From Gloeopeniophorella convolvens (lineage: Eukaryota; Basidiomycota; Agaricomycetes; Russulales), in assembly GCA_022496205.1 (NCBI GenBank), contig WTXD01000298.1, positions 1 through 13,056 on the forward strand: 13,056 nucleotides of DNA, written 5' to 3'. A model generated the notes under the pieces. It was not told where the DNA came from. It made no database searches and saw only the letters and a program-made list of their open reading frames with translations. The first letter of the stretch is position 1, and the number at the start of each line of letters is the position of its first letter. A program made the translations under genes and the position numbers. Below, one piece after another: positions 1-7,609 of this stretch.

Positions 1-441
1 TGTGCTGAATGTTTGATTGTGAAGCGTTCGTCCGCATTTTCCCGAGTGATCGACAAAGACGAACCAGAGGAACAAGAGAATCGAAAATTTACTCCTCATA
101 TCTCCAGCCAGCTGCAACAGGAAAGATGTACGCTGCGGGATATGGTGACCTTATTAAGGGGGTACGTACTACCTATACAGGTTCAAAATTCAAGATCAAC
201 CCGAGATTAATCATGTTTCGCGCAGACATCAGACTTTCATGAAACGCTCCGGTGTTTCACTCGGAAAGCTGTAGCAGGGAAGTTTGATGACAAGCCAGTC
301 TTCATTGGGCTCATCCAAGCAGCCATAAATTCCTTTGAACGTCAAGAATGAGGGAAAGGGCTGCAGAACATGAAGTACATGCCTGAACACGACAAGTTCA
401 TGCAAAATTTATTCTTTGTACGGCTATCCAATACTGGTGGT
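1..441 (+). pseudogene. 5' fragment of transposase-like gene (interrupted)
   Basis: A single + frame beginning at position 1 runs to about 441 and is broken only by TAA at 208-210 and TGA at 349-351. Both fit C-to-T changes in CAA or CGA codons. The frame enters from the left edge, so the true start is outside the window. The more convincing coding stretch is 214-432, with segments such as DKPVFIGLIQAAINSFERQE and GLQNMKYMPEHDKFMQNL. This resembles the region just before the central domain of a large uncharacterised basidiomycete transposase-like family that I recall but could not look up. The frame stops where the foldback element begins and resumes at 3068, so this and the 3068-6211 feature are one gene. 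A few codons seem to be missing at the junction. The first 200 bases could be less conserved N-terminal sequence. Confidence is good that this is coding-derived and low for any function. Confidence 0.6.
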
Positions 442-450
442 TAATTTTGT

Positions 451-492
451 AAAAACTACTTCACTAATATCCACAATAGTGAAGTAGTTTTT
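451..492. repeat. Perfect terminal hairpin inside the left arm
   Basis: AAAAACTACTTCACTA (451-466) is the exact reverse complement of TAGTGAAGTAGTTTTT (477-492), separated by a 10-base loop (467-476). The tip of the arm can therefore fold on itself as well as pair with the other arm. The counterpart at about 3008-3050 is imperfect. Confidence 0.85.
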
Positions 493-572
493 TGCACTAA
501 TAACCACAGCAGTAGTATCCATAGTAGTAACTACTATGCCATGAAAGCATAGTATATACTACTACTGGTTAT

Positions 573-712
573 TACTGTAGTACTATAGTGTATACTACAC
601 TGGTTATTACTGTGATACTATAGTATATACTACACTAATTGTTACTGTAGTATTGTAGTATATACTATACTAGTTACTACTGTGGTGATATAGTAAATAC
701 AATAGGTAGTAG
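573..712. repeat. 35-bp tandem repeat, about four units
   Basis: Units start TACTGT at exactly 573, 608, 643 and 678, giving a constant 35-base period. Each unit holds a TA-rich core of the type AGTATATACTACAC that is itself nearly palindromic. A partial unit precedes 573, and the last unit decays near 712. The mirror copy lies in the right arm, roughly 2790-2930. Confidence 0.75.
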
Positions 713-769
713 TAAATACTATAGTGATTACTACTATAGCTATTATAGTAAATAAAAGATTAATCTAAA

Positions 770-1165
770 GGGTAGATAAGATATAGATAACTGATTAAGG
801 CTGATAAGAAGATCTAGCCACTAGATAACTGCTGATAGTAAGATTCAAATGATAGATAAGGGTTGATAAGAAGATCAGATCTATAGATTAGCACTGATAA
901 GAGATCTTAGTAGTAGATCAACACTGATAAGATAATCTGGCTAATTGATTAAGATTGATAAAGAGATCTATTATCTAAATAAAGGATAATAAGGAGATTT
1001 AGATAGTAGATAAGGATTGATAAAATAGATCTAGATAATAGATAAGGATTGATAAGAAGATCTAGATAATAGATAAAGATTGATAAGAAGATCTAAATGG
1101 TAGATAAAGGGTGATAAGAAGATCTAGATAGGAGATAAGATATAAGAAAAAAACCTAGATAAAAG
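770..1165. repeat. GATAA-rich array with a 31-bp period
   Basis: The block is dominated by GATAAG/GATAAA words, dozens per arm. In its inner part AGATCT recurs at exactly 1027, 1058, 1089 and 1120, a strict 31-base period, with unit text close to AGATAATAGATAAGGATTGA followed by TAAGA. Units further out (about 770-1000) are more diverged and irregular in spacing. The mirror copy lies at about 2345-2740. GATAA is the core bound by GATA-family zinc-finger regulators of fungi; whether it matters here is not shown by the sequence. Confidence 0.75.
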
Positions 1166-1220
1166 ATCTTGATAGTAAATTTACATTAATAAGAGAATAT
1201 AAAGATTGTTTTGACTACTT

Positions 1221-1260
1221 AGATTAGATTAGATTAGATTAGATTAGATTAGATTAGATT
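1221..1260 (+). repeat. AGATT microsatellite, eight units (left arm)
   Basis: Eight uninterrupted AGATT pentamers. The equivalent position in the right arm (2251-2280) has six AATCT units, so the two arms differ by two repeat units here. Confidence 0.9.
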
Positions 1261-1309
1261 AGAAGTGTTATAATTATATAGCCATAAAGGGTGTGAGCCA
1301 TAGTAGACC

Positions 1310-2201
1310 AATGTTATAATCTCTTATCTTTTTCTTTTCTTTCAATATACTTCAACTTTATAATAACTCACACCTATGTTCTACTACTTCTTATCTAACA
1401 TCACCTAGATTATTTTACAACTCAGATGCCCTATACACCAACTTCCAGTGCAATTTCAGAGCATACACTACTGAACTCTACCATTTTTTACTTAGTTTCT
1501 ACATCCACTTATCCTCTTAGACTATATAACTATATCTTACTAATACCTTTCTTTTCATTGGTTATTTCCTTCTTTATACACTCATTTACTTTATATTTTT
1601 TCATCTTAGAGTTCTATAGCTACCTAGGAATGGGCTCAGGATAACTTACTAATAGGTCTCTAGATAATAGAAACACTCAACAAGCATTCCTATAGGATGA
1701 GTAAAGTTATAGCTAATGTTTCTTGGAGTTACCTGATAGTTTTAGTTAGTTCCCTTAGACACTAAGACCCCTAAGGTGCAGTGTATATCTGAGGAAGAAG
1801 ATTAGGCTAGTAGGTTGTAAAAGTACATCACAACTTATGTTAAAGCAGTCTTAAGCTAACTCATGTAGGCTGAGGTTAAGTCTTAGAATACTATACTTAG
1901 AACTCAGTATATAAGCACCCTATAGTGTATGGGGAGTGCCTTAAGCCTATTCTCCTTATTACCTCTATTATCCTAGCTGAATTATATCTCCTTATATTAG
2001 AACAATAGTAGAATGTATGCTAAGACTATAGAATGCCTTAAACCTTTATAGTTATAAGCACTCTTAACGTTCAAATGCTTAAAAGGGTTGATTGCTCCTT
2101 ATAACTATAAATACAACCTTACAACTAGCTTTAGACACTGCTACAACATATTAGAACTAATATAGAACACACTACCTTTTTAAGACTGTAACCTAGTGCT
2201 T
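1310..2201. other. Loop of the foldback element; no supported gene
   Basis: About 890 bp of AT-rich sequence between the arms with a single CpG (2068-2069). The longest ATG-started frame is 1426-1644 (+, 72 codons). It encodes a hydrophobic, Leu/Phe/Tyr-rich peptide with no motif I recognise, and such a length is unremarkable at this base composition. A second + frame (about 1311-2180) would be long if its many TAG/TAA codons were read as mutated CAG/CAA, but the stop density is near that expected by chance. No RNA gene, terminal motif or transposase signature was seen. Confidence 0.6.
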
Positions 2202-3066
2202 AGTCTACCATAGCTCACACCCTTTATGGCTATATAATTATAACACTTCTAATCTAATCTAATCTAATCTAATCTAATCTAAGTAGTCAAAACAATCTTT
2301 ATATTCTCTTATTAATGTAAATTTACTATCAAGATCTTTTATCTAGGTTTTTTTCTTATATCTTATCTCCTATCTAGATCTTCTTATCACCCTTTATCTA
2401 CCATTTAGATCTTCTTATCAATCTTTATCTATTATCTAGATCTTCTTATCAATCCTTATCTATTATCTAGATCTATTTTATCAATCCTTATCTACTATCT
2501 AAATCTCCTTATTATCCTTTATTTAGATAATAGATCTCTTTATCAATCTTAATCAATTAGCCAGATTATCTTATCAGTGTTGATCTACTACTAAGATCTC
2601 TTATCAGTGCTAATCTATAGATCTGATCTTCTTATCAACCCTTATCTATCATTTGAATCTTACTATCAGCAGTTATCTAGTGGCTAGATCTTCTTATCAG
2701 CCTTAATCAGTTATCTATATCTTATCTACCCTTTAGATTAATCTTTTATTTACTATAATAGCTATAGTAGTAATCACTATAGTATTTACTACTACCTATT
2801 GTATTTACTATATCACCACAGTAGTAACTAGTATAGTATATACTACAATACTACAGTAACAATTAGTGTAGTATATACTATAGTATCACAGTAATAACCA
2901 GTGTAGTATACACTATAGTACTACAGTAACAACCAGTAGTAGTATATACTATGCTTTCAAAGCATAGTAGTTACTACTATGGATACTACTGCTGTGGTTG
3001 TTAGTGCAAAAAAGTACTTCACTATTGTGGATATTAGTGGGTAGTTTTTACAAAGATAATCACCAG
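2202..3066 (-). repeat. Right arm of the long inverted repeat
   Basis: This is the reverse complement of 434-1309 with the same internal order of blocks. It carries six AATCT units at 2251-2280 where the left arm has eight. Its outer terminus has substitutions (GAAGTAC and CCCACTA) that weaken the terminal hairpin seen at the left end. The short arm-to-arm divergence implies that the arms were copied or homogenised recently compared with the decay of the gene they sit in. Confidence 0.85.
2251..2280 (-). repeat. AATCT microsatellite, six units (right arm)
   Basis: Six uninterrupted AATCT pentamers, the reverse complement of the eight-unit AGATT run at 1221-1260. The difference in copy number is the largest length difference between the arms and accounts for most of their size difference. 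Confidence 0.9.
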
Positions 3067-4806
3067 GGCTCGGCCATCTGCCCATCGTGCGTTTCGACTC
3101 GAGCTTCCAGCACGCACTGAGCGCAGTATTCAGCAAATCCAAGCTGCTGCATCTCGATTTCAGCAGGGACTCACCCCTCAGGCCCTCGAGCGTGCACTGA
3201 AGTATCTCAAGGATTATGGGTACCCTCTGGACGCACCTGTCGCAATTGGTGTGGATGATACCAAGCTCGAGCAATCTATTGAACCGTACTATGACAGCTC
3301 GCGCCAGAAGTGGTTCATGGTCGGCGGCACAGGCGATCCTCTTGAAGTTTCCGACATCTCTATGCTCGAAGAAGAACTTGTTGAGGCTCGAAATCACATG
3401 GCCGAAAAGCTCAGGCTCTGAACTCTCCAGATCTTGCTACCTCACGTTCCACCCCTCATCCTCGCAGTCATGCCCATCGCATCAACCACCTCTGCTGCAG
3501 ACATGGCGGCCATGGATCGGCAGCTTCTGGACATCCTGCTTTCCGGAGACAAGAAGCTTTGTGTTGTTTCACTTGGATCTGACGGCAGCGTCGTCAAACG
3601 ACAGGCTCAACGCTTGCTTGTGCAGAGTGGGTACATGGAGGCTATCAATCATGCAATCTGCAACCAAGGATCATCGACAGATTCAGATTCAGTCACGGTC
3701 ACATTTATCAAGGTTCACGGATGCGTCATCGTGATTATATAGGACCCCAAGCATTACCGCAAGACCGCCCGGAATAATCTGTATTCTGGAGCGCGCCTAT
3801 TGGTCTTAGGCGACGATACGGCATTCTAGGAGCTCGTCCGCAAGTTGGCAGAGGATCCTGCGTCACCCCTGTATTGGCGTGATGTGCATAAAATAGACAG
3901 GCAAGACGATCGCGCAGCTGCACGCCTGTTCTCCGCGTCTTTCCTGCAGCTGTCTGTTGACAAAGGGGATGGGAAGCATGCCCTCCCAATCTATGCTTTT
4001 GTGCTAGGGGACCTTGTCGATGCCTTCGAGAATTGTCACATCAGCCACACCGAGTGCATCAACATGGTCCTCTGAGCAAAGTTCTTCAAGGATACCTGGA
4101 AGAAGTTTCTCAAAGAGTCAGGCTATCCTGAGGCCTGTTATTTCATCTCTGCTGCAGCAGACAACATCATAGATATCATGATCAACGGCTATATGTCCTT
4201 ACTTTATATCTATCGTGACTACCTGGATTGCCCATACCCTCTCCTGCCATGGCTCTATGGAAGCGAATCAAACGAGCACGTTTTTGGAATGATGCAATCT
4301 GTCATCACCGATTTCACAATGCTGCACGTCCTGCAGATGGTCCCTAAGATTACCGTACGCCTACAAGTTGCTTGCCGCACCAAGAACAAGATCAACTTCA
4401 AGCACACAGCATCTGGGTACTGTCACACGTACTTTGATGCTGACAATGTCCCGCTCAAGGAGCTCGCCCAAATACTGTCTGATGAAGAGATCGCTCGCAT
4501 CTCTGCCATATCTCGTGCTCAATCAGACACTCTATGGGACTTTCTGGGCTATTACTCGGACCGTTTGGACGCTGGAACTTCCGTGCCTCAGTCGCTTCTC
4601 TGGAGGGATTCAACGCCCATTGACCTCGCCGACGCAGACGACAGTGACAATGATGCAGGAGGTGAGCTCTCTGACCATCAGATGCTGCAAGACTCAATTT
4701 CCTTGGCTACAAATGTTGAGTCTAGCATGGACAGGGAGACCGGAGAACGCTTCAACGAGTACACATATGCCACGGCATCCGTAAACGTTACAGAGCAATC
4801 TGACAT

Positions 4807-4856
4807 GTGAGTCGCAATACTCGCGTTTCCTGTCGTAATCTAAGTCACTTTGATAG
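4807..4856 (+). other. Intron 1 of the transposase-like pseudogene (50 bp)
   Basis: The frame ending in TGA at 4808 begins its intron with GTGAGT (4807) and ends with GATAG (4856). Removing 50 bases joins ...TEQSD to EQLPDEDAQTQMV in the next frame, restoring a long open stretch. The length and donor match typical basidiomycete introns. Read unspliced, the first frame stops at once. Confidence 0.85.
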
Positions 4857-5523
4857 TGAACAATTGCCTGATGAGGACGCCCAGACGCAGATGGTTCTTG
4901 TATCACGCATGCTTCATGCACTTCTCGCAATGGGAAACCTCTCTCCAGAAGAGGCTGTCAAAGTGCAAAGCCAACTCACAGAAGTCCGCACGCAGCTCAC
5001 CCTCAACGCTAACTTCGACAAAGACGAACTAGATGCAGCAATCCGCAGCACTAAGAAGTCGGAGGCTGACCCACTCGACGCCAACAACGTGACGGCGGCT
5101 TCTCAACCCAGACCGGCGGAAGGTGAACAACGCACCCTGGATGTGTGCATGCGCAGCGGGCTAGAGATGTTCTCTAGTGTGTCAGACCTCATCGCCGTGC
5201 GTATTAGGAACCAGACGAAGGAAGAAGCCGAGTCTGTCAGAGTTGGCATAGACTCGACCCAGAATTGCACTCCGGACACATCGCCGAAACAGGACTCAGA
5301 GCGCAAGCAGCTCGCAAAGAAGATCTATGCAATCGCGAAGAGATATTCTGCGAAGGGTTCAAGCACAGGAGTGAACCGCTCGAAGAGATGGGTGCCACTG
5401 GGCGGCGAGGGAGGCTCAACCTCCAAGGCAGCAGACAAACAAGGAGTATCTGCTTTCCCTAGCCTTACTCCAACCATTCCTGCAGCGGATGAAAAGAGCG
5501 GGACAATGGCATGCGATCGTGAG

Positions 5524-5595
5524 GTACTTCAATTCTGGATTGTTTTCATACTATCAATTACTGACCAGTGTGCCCGCTTGATCCTTTAACTACAG
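5524..5595 (+). other. Intron 2 of the transposase-like pseudogene (72 bp)
   Basis: Donor GTACTT at 5524, a TACTGAC branch-like motif near 5560-5566, and acceptor CTACAG ending at 5595. The length is a multiple of three, so the frame is kept. Unspliced reading meets a TAA at 5587-5589. The next exon opens with GTC ATG AAT CGA and reads VMNRRRDTLASL. Confidence 0.7.
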
Positions 5596-5740
5596 GTCAT
5601 GAATCGACGGCGCGATACCCTTGCTTCACTCACAAGCTCCAAATTCCCTCTACACAGGGTGCATATTACAACCTTTAACGCTCTATCCAGCAGCGCTTTT
5701 GGCTTCGTGGCTATCAACGAACAGCTGATACTGGTGGAAG

Positions 5741-5798
5741 GTACGTGTCGTCTACGAAGTTTGGAGGTCTACTATGGTTAAATTTGAAACAAAACCAG
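5741..5798 (+). other. Intron 3 of the transposase-like pseudogene (58 bp)
   Basis: Donor GTACGT at 5741 and acceptor CCAG ending at 5798. Splicing joins ...EQLILVE to VLTLYERTAGKASFHAW, a smooth continuation that avoids the TAA at 5779-5781. The following exon carries TGA at 5918 and runs to the terminal TAG at 6209. Confidence 0.75.
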
Positions 5799-6211
5799 TC
5801 CTTACATTGTACGAGAGGACCGCTGGCAAGGCCTCTTTTCATGCTTGGACAGGAAACACCTCGTCAATCGGGGCATTGTCGTTTCTCGCAGTTCGGTGCT
5901 TCCAGCATGCGAGAAATTGACAATTCCATTTGATGAAGTGCCCCGGAACCCACACTACCCGGTACTCACACATTCAAGCTCCTAGATTTATTTGCACGGT
6001 GCCAAAAAATGCAGTGAAACGCTTGGCGGAAGGAAACCTCATGGAGATCGTTGCGGGCAACTTCAACGATATCTTCCAGAGCCTGCTCTCTGAGAAAGAT
6101 GCCGTTCTCGCAGCCGTCGCAACACTCTTGAAGCCAGTACGCCGTGCAAGAAAAGTGACTGCCGTGCCGGCTGGTGGTGCCACGGCTTTGAAAGGTGACA
6201 ACGAGCAGTAG

Positions 6212-6619
6212 CAGTGAGTCAATAGCTTCTATGTATTGTAATTCTTGTTGTAACCGTCACTGTAATATCATTTTTATGGAATATCCTGCCCATTTGGACT
6301 GAGAAGCTCACATACGGACACACCAGCCTAAAACAAATGGATATGATAGGAAAATGAAGGCCGCGGTGAAGAAATAACACGCCGCTAATGTTTCTCTCAG
6401 CCCTCAGATGTTGGGTACAAAGTCCACCCATCGGAACACCAGCCCGGGATCTCGGGTACAAAGTCCACCTGTTCCGGGGTGTGTCGGTCCACCCGTTGAG
6501 GTCCAAAATACCCGGAAATTTGTACCCGACCTAGTAGCCGTATTTCAGGGGGCCTGGTATTGGCGCATCTCAGCAGCTTCTGTTGCTGGGGCTAGGGGCG
6601 CTGATAGGCGTCCCAGGGG
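6212..6619. other. Spacer between pseudogene and LTR
   Basis: No supported gene. The first 150 bases are presumably the 3' untranslated region of the transposase-like gene; no AATAAA signal was seen. From 6411 there is a short repeated segment (separate entry). The stretch just before 6620 is GC-rich. The five bases before the proposed LTR edge are AGGGG, which would be the left copy of a target-site duplication if the LTR boundary is right; its partner would be outside the window. Confidence 0.5.
6411..6530. repeat. 41-bp-spaced direct repeat with an inverted copy
   Basis: GGGTACAAAGTCCACC occurs at 6413-6428 and again at 6454-6469, exactly 41 bases apart. A weaker third match (GTCGGTCCACCC) follows at about 6483. 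The core GGGTACAAA appears inverted as TTTGTACCC at 6519-6527, so the block is bounded by inverted copies of the same word. It may be a remnant of a small element or a regulatory repeat; function unknown. Confidence 0.7.
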
Positions 6620-6754
6620 TGTCAGGGACACGCTCTGGAAGGCCCTGAAGTGTTCTGTGCTCTAGGGAGCTCTGGAGCGTTCCAGAACACTCACCCTTGC
6701 TTCTTTTCCATCAGCCCTGCATCCATGACCCTGCAGGGTCTTTGCTTATTCCAT

Positions 6755-6906
6755 CCCTTTGTACTTCGCTTGTTCTACCCCTTTTGGACTTGTGCTTGTT
6801 CTACTCCTTTTGGACTTGTGCTTGTTCTATTCCCTTTGTACTTCGCTTGTCCCATTCCCTTTGTACTTCGCTTACTCTGCTCCCTTTGTACTTCGCTTAT
6901 ACTGCG
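6755..6906. repeat. 25-bp tandem repeat, six units, inside the proposed LTR
   Basis: Units read CCCTTTGTACTTCGCTTGTT plus four to six bases. The last three start exactly 25 bases apart at 6832, 6857 and 6882. Two central units carry a variant TTTTGGACTTGTGCTTG and are one to two bases longer. Such arrays in an LTR often carry transcription-factor sites, but no known site was identified. Confidence 0.8.
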
Positions 6907-6925
6907 ACGCTGCACTTCCCTGATG

Positions 6926-6933
6926 TATATAAG
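6926..6933 (+). promoter_or_regulatory. TATA box (TATATAAG)
   Basis: A strong TATA consensus just downstream of the 25-bp array. The TATATA core is palindromic and can serve either strand. The best-matching reading is +, opposite to the gypsy genes, while the minus reading CTTATATAC would suit an LTR promoter about 680 bases into the LTR. Direction of use cannot be settled from sequence. Confidence 0.4.
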
Positions 6934-7609
6934 ACCTGCAAAGGGGGCATTTCGCCTCAGACTCATTCCCCTCCTCTGCAGTCCCCTTGGTCTTTGTGAC
7001 TCAAGGGCCCTTCATAGTCCGCTCCCAACATGATTTGCAATCAATCTGCTTCCTACAGACGATTCATCCACCATCGTTGTCTCTTCCTTGGACTCTGGGG
7101 AGTCTGTTTATACGTTTTACTTCCCAATCTACGGCCCCGGAACCGCCGTCACTTGGCTGGGTAATGGCAGCACCAGGTTCATTGTCAGGAGTGCCAGGGG
7201 ATGGTCCCTGCTCTTCTATCACCATGCAAAAGTTCGTGCCCAGCCTTTGTCTCTACTATTGTTGACTGGTGGCAATCTTTCCAGACCTACATGCCCATGG
7301 AGTTCTTGATGATCAGAGTCTCAAAGAGGACGCATGAAGTGTTTCATCTTGATCAAGGTTCTGGTTACTTTGGGACGAGTAATATGGCCATTCTGAGAGA
7401 TCCCTAGTCCAGGATCTTGAGAGTATTCTAGGGTTAATTGGCCATTAGGGAGTAGGGCAAGGAATGAGGGTAAAGGGTCATGTGATGCATTTCGACTTGT
7501 AGTTGCAATGTGAGTGGTACGCGTCGCATTGTGGGCAACGCATAAGGTGTTTACTAGTAGGGCTGAGTTCGCTCTAGTCGACCTCCTTGAAGCCCTAGTG
7601 TTCGTGACA

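Larger units (their letters stand above)
434..1309 (+). repeat. Left arm of the long inverted repeat
   Basis: This arm pairs with 2202-3066. Reading inward from the end there is a terminal hairpin (451-492), a TA-rich 35-bp tandem block (573 to about 712), a long GATAA-rich block with a strict 31-bp stretch, an AGATT microsatellite (1221-1260), and a unique inner stretch (1261-1309) that still pairs with the other arm. Differences from the right arm are few: substitutions near 456-500 and 537-542, one near 570, and two extra AGATT units. The arm contains no open frame of note. Confidence 0.85.
434..3066. mobile_element. Foldback-type inverted-repeat element, non-coding
   Basis: Two arms (434-1309 and 2202-3066) are reverse complements at close to 99% identity by eye and flank a loop at 1310-2201. 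The outermost paired bases are CTGGTG at the left and CACCAG at the right. The element interrupts an otherwise continuous coding frame, which shows that it is an insertion. It is very AT-rich with one visible CpG (2068-2069), unlike the CpG-rich flanks. No transposase, helicase or reverse transcriptase could be found in the loop, so it would have to be mobilised in trans. No target-site duplication is evident next to the outermost paired bases, so the exact ends and superfamily are undetermined. Long inverted arms with internal short repeats are known from Foldback elements and some Mutator-like elements; assigning it to either is inference. Confidence 0.8.
3068..6211 (+). pseudogene. 3' part of large transposase-like gene, three introns, multiple stops
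   Basis: After removal of three introns one frame runs from 3068 to the stop TAG at 6209-6211, about 988 codons, interrupted by TGA 3419, TAG 3740, TAG 3827, TGA 4073 and TGA 5918. Coding continues recognisably across every stop, so these are point mutations and not gene ends. Visible blocks in order: GVDDTKL (about 3253); SLGSDGSVVKRQAQRLL (about 3569); DPKHYRKTARNNLYSGARLL straight after the TAG at 3740; SPLYWRDVHKIDRQDDRAA (about 3865); ESNEHVFGMM (about 4265); and an acidic, low-complexity linker (about 4640-5500) before a more ordered C-terminus. An Asp block, a D-x-x-H-x3-K-x2-RN block and a Glu-His-x-Phe-Gly block recall the layout of RNase H-fold transposases of the P-element/THAP9 type, but this is inference. 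It matches from memory a repeated uncharacterised agaricomycete family. Several Cys or Gln residues stand where Arg would be expected (for example HGCV, ENCHI), consistent with CpG decay. No frameshift was found in this half. Confidence 0.75.
6620..7609 (-). repeat. Proposed 3' LTR of the gypsy chromovirus
   Basis: The right edge is firm: on the minus strand the polypurine tract AAAGAGGGGATAA is followed directly by TGTCACGAACAC (7609 downward), a classic Ty3/gypsy LTR start. The left edge is inferred from TGTCAGGGACAC at 6620-6631, which in minus reading ends the LTR as GTGTCCCTGACA. The two 12-base ends are inverted copies matching at 10 of 12 positions and give TG...CA termini, for a length of 990 bp. 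The LTR contains a 25-bp tandem array and a TATATA box. The other LTR is beyond the window, so the left boundary cannot be confirmed by comparison; a shorter LTR remains possible. Open frames in this interval (for example 7034-7309 +) show no recognisable domain. Confidence 0.55.

Noticed and set aside
1426..1644. 72-codon hydrophobic frame in the loop of the foldback element
   Set aside because: No family motif, biased only as AT-rich DNA would be, no promoter or intron context; length is unremarkable for this composition.
1311..2180. Long + frame in the loop whose stops are mostly TAG/TAA, as if CAG/CAA had mutated or as if the code reassigns them to Gln
   Set aside because: About 25 stops in 290 codons is near the random expectation at this AT content, and TAG is common in all frames here. 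Only a translated search treating stops as unknown could revive it.
434..3066. CRISPR array or satellite/telomeric repeat
   Set aside because: The repeats are contiguous with no unique spacers and are mirrored in inverted orientation inside one insertion; AGATT pentamers do not match the TTAGGG telomere repeat typical of basidiomycetes.
2957..3397. 146-codon frame on the minus strand across the element edge
   Set aside because: Antisense shadow of the transposase-like exon and of the arm; the + frame has the recognisable protein.
3216..3734. 172-codon + frame
   Set aside because: Overlaps the real frame (3068-3742) in another phase; Ser-rich, no motif, and it does not continue past 3734 as the true frame does.
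6650..7033. 127-codon + frame rich in Leu, Phe and Cys
   Set aside because: Generated by translation of the 25-bp tandem array; repetitive and lies within the proposed LTR.
6616..7200. Separate + strand solo LTR (TGTCAGG...GTGCCA) flanked by GGGG on both sides
   Set aside because: A four-base G run is weak evidence for a target duplication, and the better inverted match to TGTCAGGGACAC is at 7609.
7034..7309. + strand frame containing SVYTFYFPIYGPGTAV, downstream of the TATATAAG box
   Set aside because: Looks protein-like but has no recognised domain, a late Met (7088), and lies within the proposed LTR. Kept out as a gene; it would return if the LTR proves shorter.
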